Shown: piece by piece, positions 41,925-52,507 of the stretch
Position numbering within the stretch: position 1 is the stretch's first letter
Layout: the number at the start of each line of letters is the position of its first letter
Made by a program: the position numbers and the translations under genes
The notes under the pieces: model-generated
Database searches by the model: none
Told to the model about the DNA's origin: nothing
Seen by the model: the letters and a program-made list of their open reading frames with translations, nothing else
Assembly: GCF_013177315.1 (NCBI RefSeq)
Contig: NZ_CP053661.1
Location: 1,240,001-1,304,000, forward strand
DNA length: 64,000 nt
Source: Thermoleptolyngbya sichuanensis A183
GTDB lineage: Bacteria; Cyanobacteriota; Cyanobacteriia; Elainellales; Elainellaceae
Reading direction: 5' to 3'

Positions 41925-43973
41925 CTACGAGGTCAGGTATGTATACCGACTGAGCGATCGCTCGTAGTTTTGCAATAGCAGTTGCGCTTCTTGCAGGGTG
42001 ATGCGTCGCTCTTGCAGGGCGGCTTCGCTCTGGCGGCGGATGCTCTCGATCAGGTCTTCCGAGTCGTATTGCACATAGCCTAGCACCTCGGTCATGGTGT
42101 CGCCCTTGACGACGTGTTCGATTTGGTAGCCCTTGGGCGTGAGCTGGATATGTACTGTATTTGTGTCGCCAAACAGGTTGTGCAGGTTGCCCATGATTTC
42201 CTGATACGCGCCCCCCAGAAATAGCCCCAAGTAATACGGCTCCGTTGTCTGGGGTTCAGAATTCGTGTCTGATCCCTGCCCCCTGACTAGGGGATGCAGT
42301 TCCAGCACCGACTTGACATCACGCAGGTCGATGAATTGGTCAATTTTGCCGTCGCTGTCGCAGGTGAGGTCGGCCAGGGTGCCCCGGCAGGTGGGTTCCT
42401 CGTCGAGGCGGTGGATCGGCATGATGGGGAACAACTGGTCGATGGCCCAGCTATCGGGGGCGGATTGGAAGACGGACAGGTTGACGTAGTAGATCGATGC
42501 CATGATCTTTTCTAGGTCTTCCAGATCGTCGGGCACATAGTCCTGCTGGCGGGCGATTTCCAGAATCTTGGCGCAGCAGGCCCAGTAGAGCCGCTCGGCC
42601 CGCGATCGCTCTACCAGGCTGAGATAGCCAAACCCAAACAGGCTGATGGCTTCGTCTTTGAACTGGGTCGCGTCATGATAGGCCTCTTGATACGTGTCGG
42701 CGCTGATGGACTGCCAGGTTTCGTAGAGGTTTCGCAGAATCAGATGGTCGTCGTCGGTGGTGGGTTCGGGTTCCTCGGCGATGACATCGCTGGTGCCCAG
42801 CACGTCGAACACGAGAACGGACTGATGGGAGGCGATCGCCCGGCCGCTTTCGCTAATCAGCGTGGGCATGGGTACGTCGCGTTCTTCGCAGGCTTCCTTC
42901 ACCTCTGCTACCACGTCGTAGGCGTAGTTCTGCATGTTGTAGTTTTTGGAGGCGTAGAAGTTGGTCTTGGAGCCGTCGTAGTCTACGCCCAGTCCGCCGC
43001 CCACGTCCAGATAGCGCATATTCGCGCCCAGTTGCGCCAGTTCTACAAAAATCTGGCTGGCTTCCCGAATTGCGTCTTTGATTACATTGATGGCAGGAAT
43101 TTGGGAGCCGATGTGATAGTGCAATAGCTGCAAGCAACTCAGCATGTCGGCGGCGCGGAGCTTTTCTACGGCTTGGATGATTTCAGGCACGGTGAGGCCG
43201 AACTTAGCGCGATCGCCCGCCGATCCGCCCCAGCGCCCGATGCCCTTGGCGCTCAGCTTGGCCCGCACGCCCACAATCGGCATGATTCCCAGCTTGCGGC
43301 TCTCGGCAATCACCAGGTCTACTTCTTCCACCTGCTCCAGCACGACGATTACCGTCTTGCCCAACTGCTTTGCCAGGATTGCCGTTTCGATATATTCCTG
43401 ATCTTTATAGCCGTTGCAGATCAGCAGCGACCCCGGCGTGTCGAGCAGCGCCAGGGCAATCATCAGTTCTGGCTTTGACCCCGCCTCTAGCCCAAACTGG
43501 TAGGGCTTGCCGAAACGCACCAGGTCTTCGATCAGATGCCGCTGTTGGTTGCATTTCACCGGAAACACGCCGCGATAAACGCCTTGGTAGTTGTAGCGGG
43601 CGATCGCCTTGGCAAAGGCAGCATTGAGCCGCTGAATCCGGTCTTCCAAAATATCTGAAAAGCGAATCAGCAGCGGCAGTCCCAAATTTCGCTGCTTCAG
43701 CGCTCGCACTAATTCGTATAGATCTAGCGAACCGCCGCGATCGCCCTGCGGAGAGACGGTGACGTGTCCTGCCGCGTTGATCGAAAAATACGGATCGCCC
43801 CAGCCCTTGATGCGGTACAGTTCCTCGCTGTCTTCAATCGTCCAGCCCGACTTCACACGTCCCGTCTCTGGAGTCGGCAACTTGGTGATGCGTCGGTCTC
43901 GCGGCGTTTCTGCGAGCTTTCCCCCTCCGGGTTCTTCCACATCGCTGGCAAAGAGTTTGGGTTTTACTTCCAT
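41925..43973 (-). CDS. speA: biosynthetic arginine decarboxylase, 682 aa
   Basis: PLP enzyme making agmatine from arginine, the entry to polyamines in cyanobacteria. Fold-type III alanine-racemase barrel at residues about 90-400: YRGVFPVKCNQQRHLIED with the PLP Lys, GLEAGSKPELMIALAL, LLHYHIGSQIP, RYLDVGGGLGVDYDGSK, ISESGRAIASHQSVLVFDVL. The C-terminal beta domain includes LFLGGAYQEIMGNLHNLFGD and the helical tail common to SpeA. Length is typical. Start is ATG 43973 with GAGG ten bases upstream; a TTG one codon earlier is unlikely. Monocistronic. Confidence 0.97.
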   Translation of the reverse strand: MEVKPKLFASDVEEPGGGKLAETPRDRRITKLPTPETGRVKSGWTIEDSEELYRIKGWGDPYFSINAAGHVTVSPQGDRGGSLDLYELVRALKQRNLGLPLLIRFSDILEDRIQRLNAAFAKAIARYNYQGVYRGVFPVKCNQQRHLIEDLVRFGKPYQFGLEAGSKPELMIALALLDTPGSLLICNGYKDQEYIETAILAKQLGKTVIVVLEQVEEVDLVIAESRKLGIMPIVGVRAKLSAKGIGRWGGSAGDRAKFGLTVPEIIQAVEKLRAADMLSCLQLLHYHIGSQIPAINVIKDAIREASQIFVELAQLGANMRYLDVGGGLGVDYDGSKTNFYASKNYNMQNYAYDVVAEVKEACEERDVPMPTLISESGRAIASHQSVLVFDVLGTSDVIAEEPEPTTDDDHLILRNLYETWQSISADTYQEAYHDATQFKDEAISLFGFGYLSLVERSRAERLYWACCAKILEIARQQDYVPDDLEDLEKIMASIYYVNLSVFQSAPDSWAIDQLFPIMPIHRLDEEPTCRGTLADLTCDSDGKIDQFIDLRDVKSVLELHPLVRGQGSDTNSEPQTTEPYYLGLFLGGAYQEIMGNLHNLFGDTNTVHIQLTPKGYQIEHVVKGDTMTEVLGYVQYDSEDLIESIRRQSEAALQERRITLQEAQLLLQNYERSLSRYTYLTS

Positions 43974-44397
43974 CAAGTTTTTCCTCTAGAACATGAGCTA
44001 AATCACAAGCGGTGAGCCGCAAAAGCAGTGTCCCAGGTTTTTCCAGTTTTTTCCAACAGTTTGGGGTGTCGCACGACGCACGACACCCCATCCAGGTCGG
44101 CATTTCTTAAGCTCAGCTTAAGTCTAGCGTATTTCCCTAAGAAAGCTCTGTATCCTTTGTCGCGCAAGGCTTTAGTTAAGCTTCGATTAAGCTTTGAGAG
44201 GAAGCCCCGATGACCATTGCCCCCGACTCTTTACAAAAGGCCATCTTTTTCTGAGCATAGAGAAGGCTTGCAAGGGTTCTGCCTGGAATTCCCTACCTGG
44301 AATTCCCTGCTTGGAATTTCCCAGTTGGAATGTCCTGATTGGAACCCCCCGCTCGGAATGCAGTTAGGAGTTATTTGGAGTATTTGGAGTAACTATT
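43974..44397. other. divergent region between speA and ndk
   Basis: It contains a strong 9-bp hairpin (GGGGTGTCG / CGACACCCC, 44063-44090) in the speA leader, a 14-codon ORF at 44210-44254 (product MTIAPDSLQKAIFF) with GAGAGGAAG upstream, and the 14-bp tandem array at 44282-44365. The short ORF is too small to call. Confidence 0.5.
44282..44365. repeat. 14-bp tandem array, six units, in the ndk leader
   Basis: Units start at 44282, 44296, 44310, 44324, 44338 and 44352 around a TTGGAATTCCC core: CCTGGAATTCCCTA, CCTGGAATTCCCTG, CTTGGAATTTCCCA, GTTGGAATGTCCTG, then two more diverged ones. It ends 32 bp before the ndk start codon. Confidence 0.82.
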
Positions 44398-44847
44398 GTG
44401 GAACGCACCTTTATCGCAATTAAACCCGACGGCGTGCAGCGCGGGCTGGCCGGCGAAATCATCCGCCGCTTTGAGACGAAAGGCTTTACCCTGGTGGGGC
44501 TGAAGTTTTTGCAGCCCAGCCGCGAACTGGCGGAGCAGCACTACGCGGTTCACAAGGAGCGCCCCTTTTTCGCAGGTCTGGTGGACTTTATCACTTCGGG
44601 CCCGGTGGTGGCGATGGTGTGGGAAGGTGACGGCGTGATTGCCTCGGCCCGCAAGCTGATCGGCGCAACCAACCCGCTGAATGCCGAACCGGGCACGATT
44701 CGCGGCGATCTGGGTGCAAACATTGGCCGCAATATCATCCACGGTTCCGACGCACCAGAAACGGCGGAGTATGAAATCGGCCTCTGGTTTAAGCCGGAGG
44801 AATTGGTGAACTGGACTCCGACAATCATGCCCTGGGTGCATGAGTAG
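44398..44847 (+). CDS. ndk: nucleoside diphosphate kinase, 149 aa
   Basis: Transfers phosphate from ATP to other NDPs through a phospho-His. Complete and well conserved: [20 protein letters not shown], the P-loop-like KPDGVQRG, the [16 protein letters not shown] segment, and [19 protein letters not shown] with the catalytic His. GTG is the start codon, with TGGAG 7-8 bases upstream. The stop codon overlaps a HIP1 palindrome that seems to form the terminator (44847-44864). Confidence 0.97.
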   Translation: MERTFIAIKPDGVQRGLAGEIIRRFETKGFTLVGLKFLQPSRELAEQHYAVHKERPFFAGLVDFITSGPVVAMVWEGDGVIASARKLIGATNPLNAEPGTIRGDLGANIGRNIIHGSDAPETAEYEIGLWFKPEELVNWTPTIMPWVHE

Positions 44848-44864
44848 GGCGATCGCCCGTTTTT
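44847..44864 (+). terminator. compact HIP1-based terminator of ndk
   Basis: GGGC-GATC-GCCC followed by GTTTTT. The stem is short (4 bp with a GATC loop), and its first G is the last base of the ndk stop codon. Confidence 0.5.
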
Positions 44865-44889
44865 GCCCGTTTGGTTAATGGTTGGATGG

Positions 44890-44981
44890 GTTGAAGCGAC
44901 TGGCGAACCAGCAATCCTTGGGGGAAGCCTTCCCCCAAACCCCCTGCTTGGGGGACGAAGCGCGTCCCCCAAACCCCCTCC
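44890..44981. repeat. palindrome-rich repeat, left arm flanking IS copy 2
   Basis: It contains the perfect palindromes TTGGGGGAAGCCTTCCCCCA A-type (44918-44938) and TTGGGGGACGAAGCGCGTCC CCCAA-type (44948-44972). The whole stretch is an imperfect inverted copy of 46703-46792 on the other side of the insertion sequence. Confidence 0.8.
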
Positions 44982-45167
44982 GACCTCGGTATCGGCGGTG
45001 TCCGGTAACATTCTGTCCGTCTGCAATTCGGTCGGCATATTGCCAGGCGGCTCTGGGCGGATGTGTACTGGAAAAGCCTACGAAAAGAACGCTGCGTGAT
45101 TCTCTCAGGAAGACGCTGCGCGATCGCCCTTATCACCCCTGCAATGCGAAGCGACCTTTCACTCTCA

Positions 45168-46684
45168 CTTTAGTTTGGACTAATGGTGAAGAGGAAGGCA
45201 GTCAATGAGAAGCACCGACTGCCGTAAGGTCAATGAAGTACAACCAACATTGACCCCATGATTTTCAACGAACTTCAGCAATTTCGCCAAACGTTGTATG
45301 CCAGCTTGGGAAACGCCAGAGATGCCCTGTTTGATCTGATGGATGCCGTGTTAGTGAGTGCGTGCATCGTGTCGTTTGTGAGGCTATCGCAGAGTCCTGT
45401 CTTTCGTCGCCAGTGGTCGAGCACCTATGAAGCGTTGCGCGATAGCCGCCTACCCCGATCAAAGGTGCTGAAGCTGTTGGTGCAGCAGATACCGACTCAG
45501 CAGCAACCGTTGTTGGCAGGTGATGCGAGTCGGTGGAACCGTCCTGCTGCCAGGCGTTTGAAAGACCGCACCTTATCAGGCAGAACAGGACATGCCCCGA
45601 TAGCCGGACAAAACTACAGTACCTTAGCCTGGATTGCTGAAGACAGGGGCAGTTGGGCATTACCATTGCGGCATGAGCGCATCACCAGCTTTGAAACACC
45701 CGCCAGTAAAGCGGCATTCCAACTCAAACAAGTGACTCGGCAGTTAGCGGTGCGTCCGTTGGCGATCTACGACCGAGGGTACGGCAATGCCAGTTTTGTC
45801 AACCAAACGGCAGGGATTGAGGCAGACTTGCTGCTGCGGGTTACATCCAATCGATGTGTCTATGGCGCGCCCCCAGCGTATCGAGGGCGAGGCGCACCTG
45901 CCAAGCATGGACATAAGATGAAACTCAATGACCCTGACACTTGGAGTGTCCCGGTCGAAACCGTTGAAGTCGATGATCCCAACTGGGGACGAGTGCGGGT
46001 CAGTCGTTGGAGTGCATACCATTTCCGCAAATCCCCCAAACGGGCAATGGAAGTGTTGCGCGTGGAGGTGCTGGAGACACAGAGCAGCACGCGACGCTTG
46101 GCTCCTTTGTGGTTAGTTTGGCTGGGTGAGCAGATGCCTCCGTTAGAAACCCTGTGGTTGCACTACCTCCGTCGCTTTGCCATTGAACACTGGTATCGCT
46201 TTGCCAAGCAGAGGCTATATTGGACACATCCCCAGTTCAGTTCTGTATCGGCAACCGAACAGTGGAGCAGCCTGATGCCGTTGCTCAGTTGGCAGTTGTG
46301 GTTAGCGCGAAAGGACTGTACTGACCACCCCTTGCCCTGGCAGGCACCGCAAGAAACGTTGACTCCGGGTCGGGTCGCACAAGCGTTTGCAGGCATTTTG
46401 GCAGCGATTGGCACCCCTGCTCCTGCGCCTAAACCTCGTGGTAAATCGCCAGGACGAGGCAAGGGGCACAAGCCAACTCCTCGTCCCTGCTATCCGATGG
46501 TCAAAAAACGAGCCTCGAAACGCAAGACATCCGAACAATCCCTGAACAGTCCGGTTGCAACAGCAGCTTAACTGCGAGCAGGATTGTATCCAATTCCTTA
46601 AGTTCAACTGTTATGAACGGTTGAGCAGATTCTTTATGGCATCCTGTTGAGCATTATTGTGATGCCAGTTAGTCCAAACTAAAG
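45168..46684 (+). mobile_element. insertion sequence copy 2, 1517 bp, 6-bp target duplication
   Basis: Same ends (CTTTAGTTTGGACTAA inverted repeat), length and transposase gene as the element at 8110-9626. It is flanked by the direct repeat CTCTCA (45162-45167 and 46685-46690). It has inserted downstream of ndk into a non-coding region bounded by inverted palindromic repeats. It inactivates no recognisable gene. Confidence 0.95.
45258..46571 (+). CDS. DDE-type transposase of the insertion sequence, copy 2, 437 aa
   Basis: The translated protein is identical to that of the copy at 8200-9513, with the same probable catalytic elements: GDASRWNRP, IYDRGYGN and IEHWYRFAKQ. No frameshift or stop is present. 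Identity of the two proteins points to recent duplication of the element or conversion between copies. Confidence 0.88.
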   Translation: MIFNELQQFRQTLYASLGNARDALFDLMDAVLVSACIVSFVRLSQSPVFRRQWSSTYEALRDSRLPRSKVLKLLVQQIPTQQQPLLAGDASRWNRPAARRLKDRTLSGRTGHAPIAGQNYSTLAWIAEDRGSWALPLRHERITSFETPASKAAFQLKQVTRQLAVRPLAIYDRGYGNASFVNQTAGIEADLLLRVTSNRCVYGAPPAYRGRGAPAKHGHKMKLNDPDTWSVPVETVEVDDPNWGRVRVSRWSAYHFRKSPKRAMEVLRVEVLETQSSTRRLAPLWLVWLGEQMPPLETLWLHYLRRFAIEHWYRFAKQRLYWTHPQFSSVSATEQWSSLMPLLSWQLWLARKDCTDHPLPWQAPQETLTPGRVAQAFAGILAAIGTPAPAPKPRGKSPGRGKGHKPTPRPCYPMVKKRASKRKTSEQSLNSPVATAA

Positions 46685-46702
46685 CTCTCACCGACAAGCC
46701 CT

Positions 46703-46792
46703 TAGGAGGGGGTGCGGGGGACGCTTCGTCCCATGCAAAAGGGGGTTTGGGGGATATCCCCCAAGGCTGTTTGGCTCGCCAGTCGCATCAAT
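46703..46792. repeat. palindrome-rich repeat, right arm flanking IS copy 2
   Basis: Its reverse complement follows the left arm at 44890-44981: GCGACTGGCGA, CCTTGGGGGA..TCCCCCAAACCCCCT, GGGACGAAGCGTCCCCC in the same order. It contains the palindrome TTGGGGGATATCCCCCAA. Similarity by eye is about 80%, with small indels. Confidence 0.75.
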
Positions 46793-46822
46793 CACACACC
46801 TGCGTCCAAAGGATCGCAGATC

Positions 46823-48655
46823 CTAACGTCGCCAGAGCTTAATCGTGCGATCGCGGCTTCCCGAAATCAAAATCTGGCTATCGGTCGTAAAGGCGATCGC
46901 ATTCACTTCGCGGGTATGCCCCGCCAGCGTGTGGCAGAGTTTGCCGTCGGGCAGGCTCCACAGCTTTACCGTGTGGTCGCTGCTGCCGCTGGCGAGGAGG
47001 GTTCCGTCGGGGCTGAGGGCGATCGCCTTGATCCAGTCGTGGTGTCCGTTGAGCATCTGCACCTTGCGCGTCTCAAAGTTCCACAGGCGGATGCTGTGGT
47101 CGCTGCTGGCGCTGACCAAGATCGACCCATCTGCACTAAAGGCGATCGCATTCACATCGCGGCTGTGTCCTTCCAGCGTTTTCAGAAGTTCCCCCGTGTA
47201 CAGGTTCCACAGGCGAATCGTATTGCCGCTGCTGCCGCTGGCCAGCAGGCGACCGTCGGGGCTGATGGCGACACAGGTGACTGCACGGGGTTCTTCTAGC
47301 GTGCGGACGAGCCGCCCCGTCGCCAAGTGCCACAGCCGAATGGTGTGTTGGTCGCTGCCGCTGACTACCGTTTGCCCATCGGGACTGACCGCTACCGCCA
47401 GCGACACGATCGAATCCGACGGGTCGTTTAGCGTCCGCAGCAGTTCGCCGTTCTCCGGATTCCACACCCGCAGCGTATCATCCAGGCTGCCGCTGATGAG
47501 CCGCTGCCCGTCGGGGCTAAACGCTAGCGACACCACAGGTTCCGTATGCCCCAGCAGAATGCCGGTAGATTTGTCGGTTTTCACGTCCCACAGCCGAATC
47601 GAGCGGTCAAAGCTGGCGCTGGCAAACTGCTGATTGCGCGGGTTGAGGGCGATCGCCGCCACGGCCTGTTTATGCTCACACAGCGTCCGCATACAGCGCC
47701 AGGGCGATCGCTGGGGCGGAACCGTAGCGGCGGGGTTCATCGGCGCAGACGGACGATAGGGCAGGGCGAAAGACACCTGCGCGGGTTCCAGATCGTGCAA
47801 AACGGCGCTGGCGGCGGCGTATCGGCGGCTGATGGTCGGCTCGATCATCCGGTCGATCACCAGAGCCAGGTCATCGCTGACGGATTGCATCAGGTGGTCG
47901 CGCCACAGCCAGCGCCCTTCGACAAAACAGTACAAGTCGATGGGCGGCACCTCGGTCATCAGGTGAATGCAGGTAACTCCGAGGCTATAGAGGTCGCTGG
48001 CGAAGGTGGCTTTGCCTGCGACTTGTTCCGGTGCAGAATAGCCCGCACTGCCGATGACTGTCCCCGTTTTGCTGAGGCTGGAAGCCGTTGTCATTTTCGA
48101 TGCGCCAAAGTCCACTAGGGTCAGCGTTTCCGTGTGGCGATCGCGAATAATATTGTCGGGTTTAATGTCGCGGTGGATCACCTGATGATCGTGGACAAAC
48201 TGCACCACGGGCAGCAGACCCCGCAGCAGATGCCGGATCTGGTCTTCGTCAAACGCGCCCGCTTGCAGCAGTTCTCGCGTCAGGGGATGCCCGTCTACAT
48301 AGGTCTGGATCAGATACGGGTAGCCGTTATGAATAAAGTGCGCCAGCAGTTTGGGAATTTGCGGGTGCTGCCCCAGTTCGTCGAGCCGCTCGGCCTCCCG
48401 CTGAAACAATTCCTCCGCTTTGGCGGCGTGGCGGGTTCCCGGCTTGGGTGGAAAGAGCTGCTTGATGACGCAGCGTGGCCGCGAGGGCAGGTATTCATCC
48501 ACTGCCAAAAACGTCCGCCCAAACCCGCCCGCCCCCAGCGGTTCCAGCGCCCGATAGCGATCGCCCAGCACCAGTTCCATCCCGCAACTCTGGCAAAAGG
48601 GGCGATCGCCCACATTGCGGGGATTGGCACAGTTCGGGTTGAGGCAATAGCTCAC
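46823..48655 (-). CDS. serine/threonine protein kinase with N-terminal zinc ribbon and seven WD40 repeats, 610 aa
   Basis: The N-terminus is a zinc-ribbon-like motif (SYCLNPNCANPRN, then FCQSCG). A Hanks-type kinase domain follows: LGAGGFGRTFLAVDEY, ATP Lys in CVIKQL, VIHRDIKPDNII and LVDFGASKM. It ends near residue 300 and is followed by a short linker. Seven WD40 repeats then close the propeller, each ending in IRLWD/VKLWS-like dipeptides, the last IKLWRR. This architecture is common in filamentous cyanobacteria. GTG at 48655 gives the usual VSYCLNPNC start (as MSYCLNPNC in relatives). The longer frame to 48745 is low-complexity. The substrate is unknown. Confidence 0.92.
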   Translation of the reverse strand: MSYCLNPNCANPRNVGDRPFCQSCGMELVLGDRYRALEPLGAGGFGRTFLAVDEYLPSRPRCVIKQLFPPKPGTRHAAKAEELFQREAERLDELGQHPQIPKLLAHFIHNGYPYLIQTYVDGHPLTRELLQAGAFDEDQIRHLLRGLLPVVQFVHDHQVIHRDIKPDNIIRDRHTETLTLVDFGASKMTTASSLSKTGTVIGSAGYSAPEQVAGKATFASDLYSLGVTCIHLMTEVPPIDLYCFVEGRWLWRDHLMQSVSDDLALVIDRMIEPTISRRYAAASAVLHDLEPAQVSFALPYRPSAPMNPAATVPPQRSPWRCMRTLCEHKQAVAAIALNPRNQQFASASFDRSIRLWDVKTDKSTGILLGHTEPVVSLAFSPDGQRLISGSLDDTLRVWNPENGELLRTLNDPSDSIVSLAVAVSPDGQTVVSGSDQHTIRLWHLATGRLVRTLEEPRAVTCVAISPDGRLLASGSSGNTIRLWNLYTGELLKTLEGHSRDVNAIAFSADGSILVSASSDHSIRLWNFETRKVQMLNGHHDWIKAIALSPDGTLLASGSSDHTVKLWSLPDGKLCHTLAGHTREVNAIAFTTDSQILISGSRDRTIKLWRR

Positions 48656-48901
48656 GGAGAGTTGCAGGGAGAGGTGAATGGGGTTAGGGAGGGGGGTTTG
48701 GATTTTGGATTTTGGGGTGGGGCGGAGGGGCTGCGGGGGCCCCATGCAGAATGGGCTAGTGAGACTAGAAAGGGGACTGGACAGTAATCAGCAAATTGTG
48801 AATGTTCTACGACAATTTTCCATCGCGTGGGATTAGAATCGCCACATCTCGCTATTGAATGTCACGTCACGTCTGTCCTATCCCACCCCAACTCGCTGCC
48901 G

Positions 48902-50110
48902 ATGCTGGAATTCACTGACTGCGTTGTGCTGCATGGCCCAGAGCTAGAGCCGCACTGGTGCGATCGCCTCACCGTCTCCGCCGACACCATCACCCGCCTG
49001 AAACTGCGCCCCCCCTGCCTTAGCCTGGATCGGGGGACGCAGGTCATCGTGCCCGCGTTTTACAATAGCCACACCCACATGGGCGACTCCTGCCTGCCCG
49101 ACGGCGCAACGGGCATGACGCTGGAGCAGGGCTTCTTTCGTCCCCACGGCTATAAATATCGCGAGCTGGCGAAACAGACCCCAGCCGAACACCTGGGTCA
49201 CATCACTGCCCATCTGCGCTACATGGCCCGCACGGGCACAATTGGCCACATCGACTTTCGGGAGCAGGGCGTGTATGGCAGCGAGCTATTGCGTCGTGCC
49301 TCGGCAGAAACGGGGGTTCGCTCGGTGGTGTTGGGTCAGTTTAACGAGTTGCCCTTCACCGCCGCCCAACTTCAGGAAAATCAGGCGGCGTTGCCAGAGG
49401 AGTCCTTGGCGGAACTGGCGGCCGTGCTGGCGATCGCCGACGGCTTTTCCGAAAGCACCATGAACGACCTCACCGATGCCGCCTGGGTGCAGATTCGCGA
49501 CATCACCGAGGCCCAGGGCAAGCTGAGGGCGATCCACTGTCTGGAAAACGACGGCTATCGGGAGGTGAGCCTGGCCGTCACGGGGCGCGGCGACCTGGAG
49601 CGGGCGCTGGATCTGTATCAGCCGCATCTGGTGATCCACGCCACCGTCGCCAACGATGCCGAAATCGCCCTGATGAGCCAGCACCGTGTCAACATTGCCC
49701 TGAATCCCCGCGCCAATGCCAACCTGGGGCTGCCGCTGCCGCCCATCGCTAAATTGTTGGAAAGCAACGCCAATCTGCTGCTGGGCACGGACAACGGCCT
49801 GCTCAACAGCCCCAATCTGTTTGCCGAACTGGATTTCACCTATAAAGTCGCCAAGAGCCAGTATGGGGATGCCATCCGCCCTGATCCCAGAGCGATTCTA
49901 AAAATGGTGACGACCAACGTGCGATCGCTCCTCGGCGGCGACACCTACGGCTATCTAGAACAGGGGCTTCCTGCGGATTTCGTCGTGCTGGACTTTACCC
50001 AACCGCATCTCCGCGCTAGTCGCCACATTCCTGCCAGTATCGTTACTCGCGTCACGCCGGCCGACGTGTTGGCTACGGTTCGTCAGGGTAAGGTGTTGTT
50101 TGGAGAGTGA
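48902..50110 (+). CDS. amidohydrolase family protein (chlorohydrolase/cytosine deaminase-like), 402 aa
   Basis: Metal-dependent hydrolase with the TIM-barrel set of ligands: NSHTHMGDSC (HxH), LRAIHCLEND and LVIHATVANDAE (two more His), and LLLGTDNGLLNSPNLF (catalytic Asp). The N- and C-terminal beta strands (LEFTDCVVLHG, PADFVVLDFTQPHLR) form the small composite domain. It most resembles the ATZ/TRZ/chlorohydrolase and S-adenosylhomocysteine/guanine deaminase groups; the substrate is not clear. ATG 48902 is used; the frame upstream is unconserved. It is divergent from the kinase gene. Confidence 0.85.
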   Translation: MLEFTDCVVLHGPELEPHWCDRLTVSADTITRLKLRPPCLSLDRGTQVIVPAFYNSHTHMGDSCLPDGATGMTLEQGFFRPHGYKYRELAKQTPAEHLGHITAHLRYMARTGTIGHIDFREQGVYGSELLRRASAETGVRSVVLGQFNELPFTAAQLQENQAALPEESLAELAAVLAIADGFSESTMNDLTDAAWVQIRDITEAQGKLRAIHCLENDGYREVSLAVTGRGDLERALDLYQPHLVIHATVANDAEIALMSQHRVNIALNPRANANLGLPLPPIAKLLESNANLLLGTDNGLLNSPNLFAELDFTYKVAKSQYGDAIRPDPRAILKMVTTNVRSLLGGDTYGYLEQGLPADFVVLDFTQPHLRASRHIPASIVTRVTPADVLATVRQGKVLFGE

Positions 50111-50150
50111 AGAGGGAAGAGGGAAGAGGGAAGAGGGAAGAGGGAAGAGG
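50108..50150. repeat. 7-bp microsatellite (AGAGGGA) after the amidohydrolase gene
   Basis: Five to six perfect repeats of a 7-bp purine unit start at the stop codon of the amidohydrolase gene. It resembles the purine runs at 41838 and 54783. Confidence 0.85.
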
Positions 50151-50183
50151 GGTTGGATTTTGGAGAAGTTTGCATGATGGGAG

Positions 50184-50669
50184 ATGGGTATGGCGGAGTT
50201 TCCAGCGAAAGCTACGCTCTATGACCAAGATTTTTGCCTCTGGATAGACGAAACTGCGGCTCATCTGCGGGCAGGCGAGTTTGGCACTGTGGACTGGGAG
50301 CATTTGATTGAGGAGGTTGAGGCCTTGGCCAAGCGCGATCGCCGCGAGCTAGAAAGCCGCCTGCGAGTGCTGTTGAGTCATTTGCTGAAGCGGGTTTATG
50401 TTAAATCTCCAGAGGATTATCGGGGTTGGGAAAACCCGATCAAAGAACAGCGCAGCGAAATCCAACTGCTGCTCAAAGATTCGCCTAGCCTCAAGGGGTA
50501 TCTCACCGAGATTTTTGAAGCGTCTTGGCGCTATGCTGCTGGACAGGTGAAGGACGACTATCCTGATGTTGCCCTGCCTGCCCATTGTCCGTTTCCCCCA
50601 GAGCTTGAACCCCTTCTGATGCAAAAGTTCTGGCTGGCTAATCCGCCTGGGCAAAACGCGGGAGACTAA
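50184..50669 (+). CDS. DUF29 family protein, 161 aa
   Basis: All-helical DUF29 protein, a family found in many copies in cyanobacteria. Markers: TLYDQDFCLWIDETAAHLRA, VDWEHLIEEVEALAKRDRRE, LLSHLLKRVYV, then GWENPIKEQRSEIQLLLKDS and PSLKGYLTEIFEASWRYA. The function is unknown; some members neighbour toxin-antitoxin genes or mobile elements. GGGAG overlaps the first ATG (50184) and suits the ATG two codons later (50190) better. Confidence 0.88.
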   Translation: MGMAEFPAKATLYDQDFCLWIDETAAHLRAGEFGTVDWEHLIEEVEALAKRDRRELESRLRVLLSHLLKRVYVKSPEDYRGWENPIKEQRSEIQLLLKDSPSLKGYLTEIFEASWRYAAGQVKDDYPDVALPAHCPFPPELEPLLMQKFWLANPPGQNAGD

Positions 50670-50728
50670 AGATAAACCCTAGATAAACCAGATAAACCCT
50701 AGATAAACCCTGCATCTCTCCTTGCAAA

Positions 50729-52226
<1,498 letters not shown>

Positions 52227-52507
52227 AGGAACCGTTGCGACTTGAATAGGGATAAGACAGAAATCTAGGCATTGACTAGTAGGCGATCGCTGAGTAACGT
52301 CAGATAAAAAATCGGACTAGTGTCGAGACAAGCGCTCAAGCGGCGGCAGAGGCTAGATCGGCGACGATAGCCCTGCGGGTCGCTCATCGTCTCGCTCCGT
52401 CAATCGTTCAGAAATCATTCAACAGCGATCATTCAGACTTCGCCAATCATCAGGATGCCCAGTTCCAAATGGCAATGGACATGTTGGCAAGAGACACCTC
52501 TCCCTGG

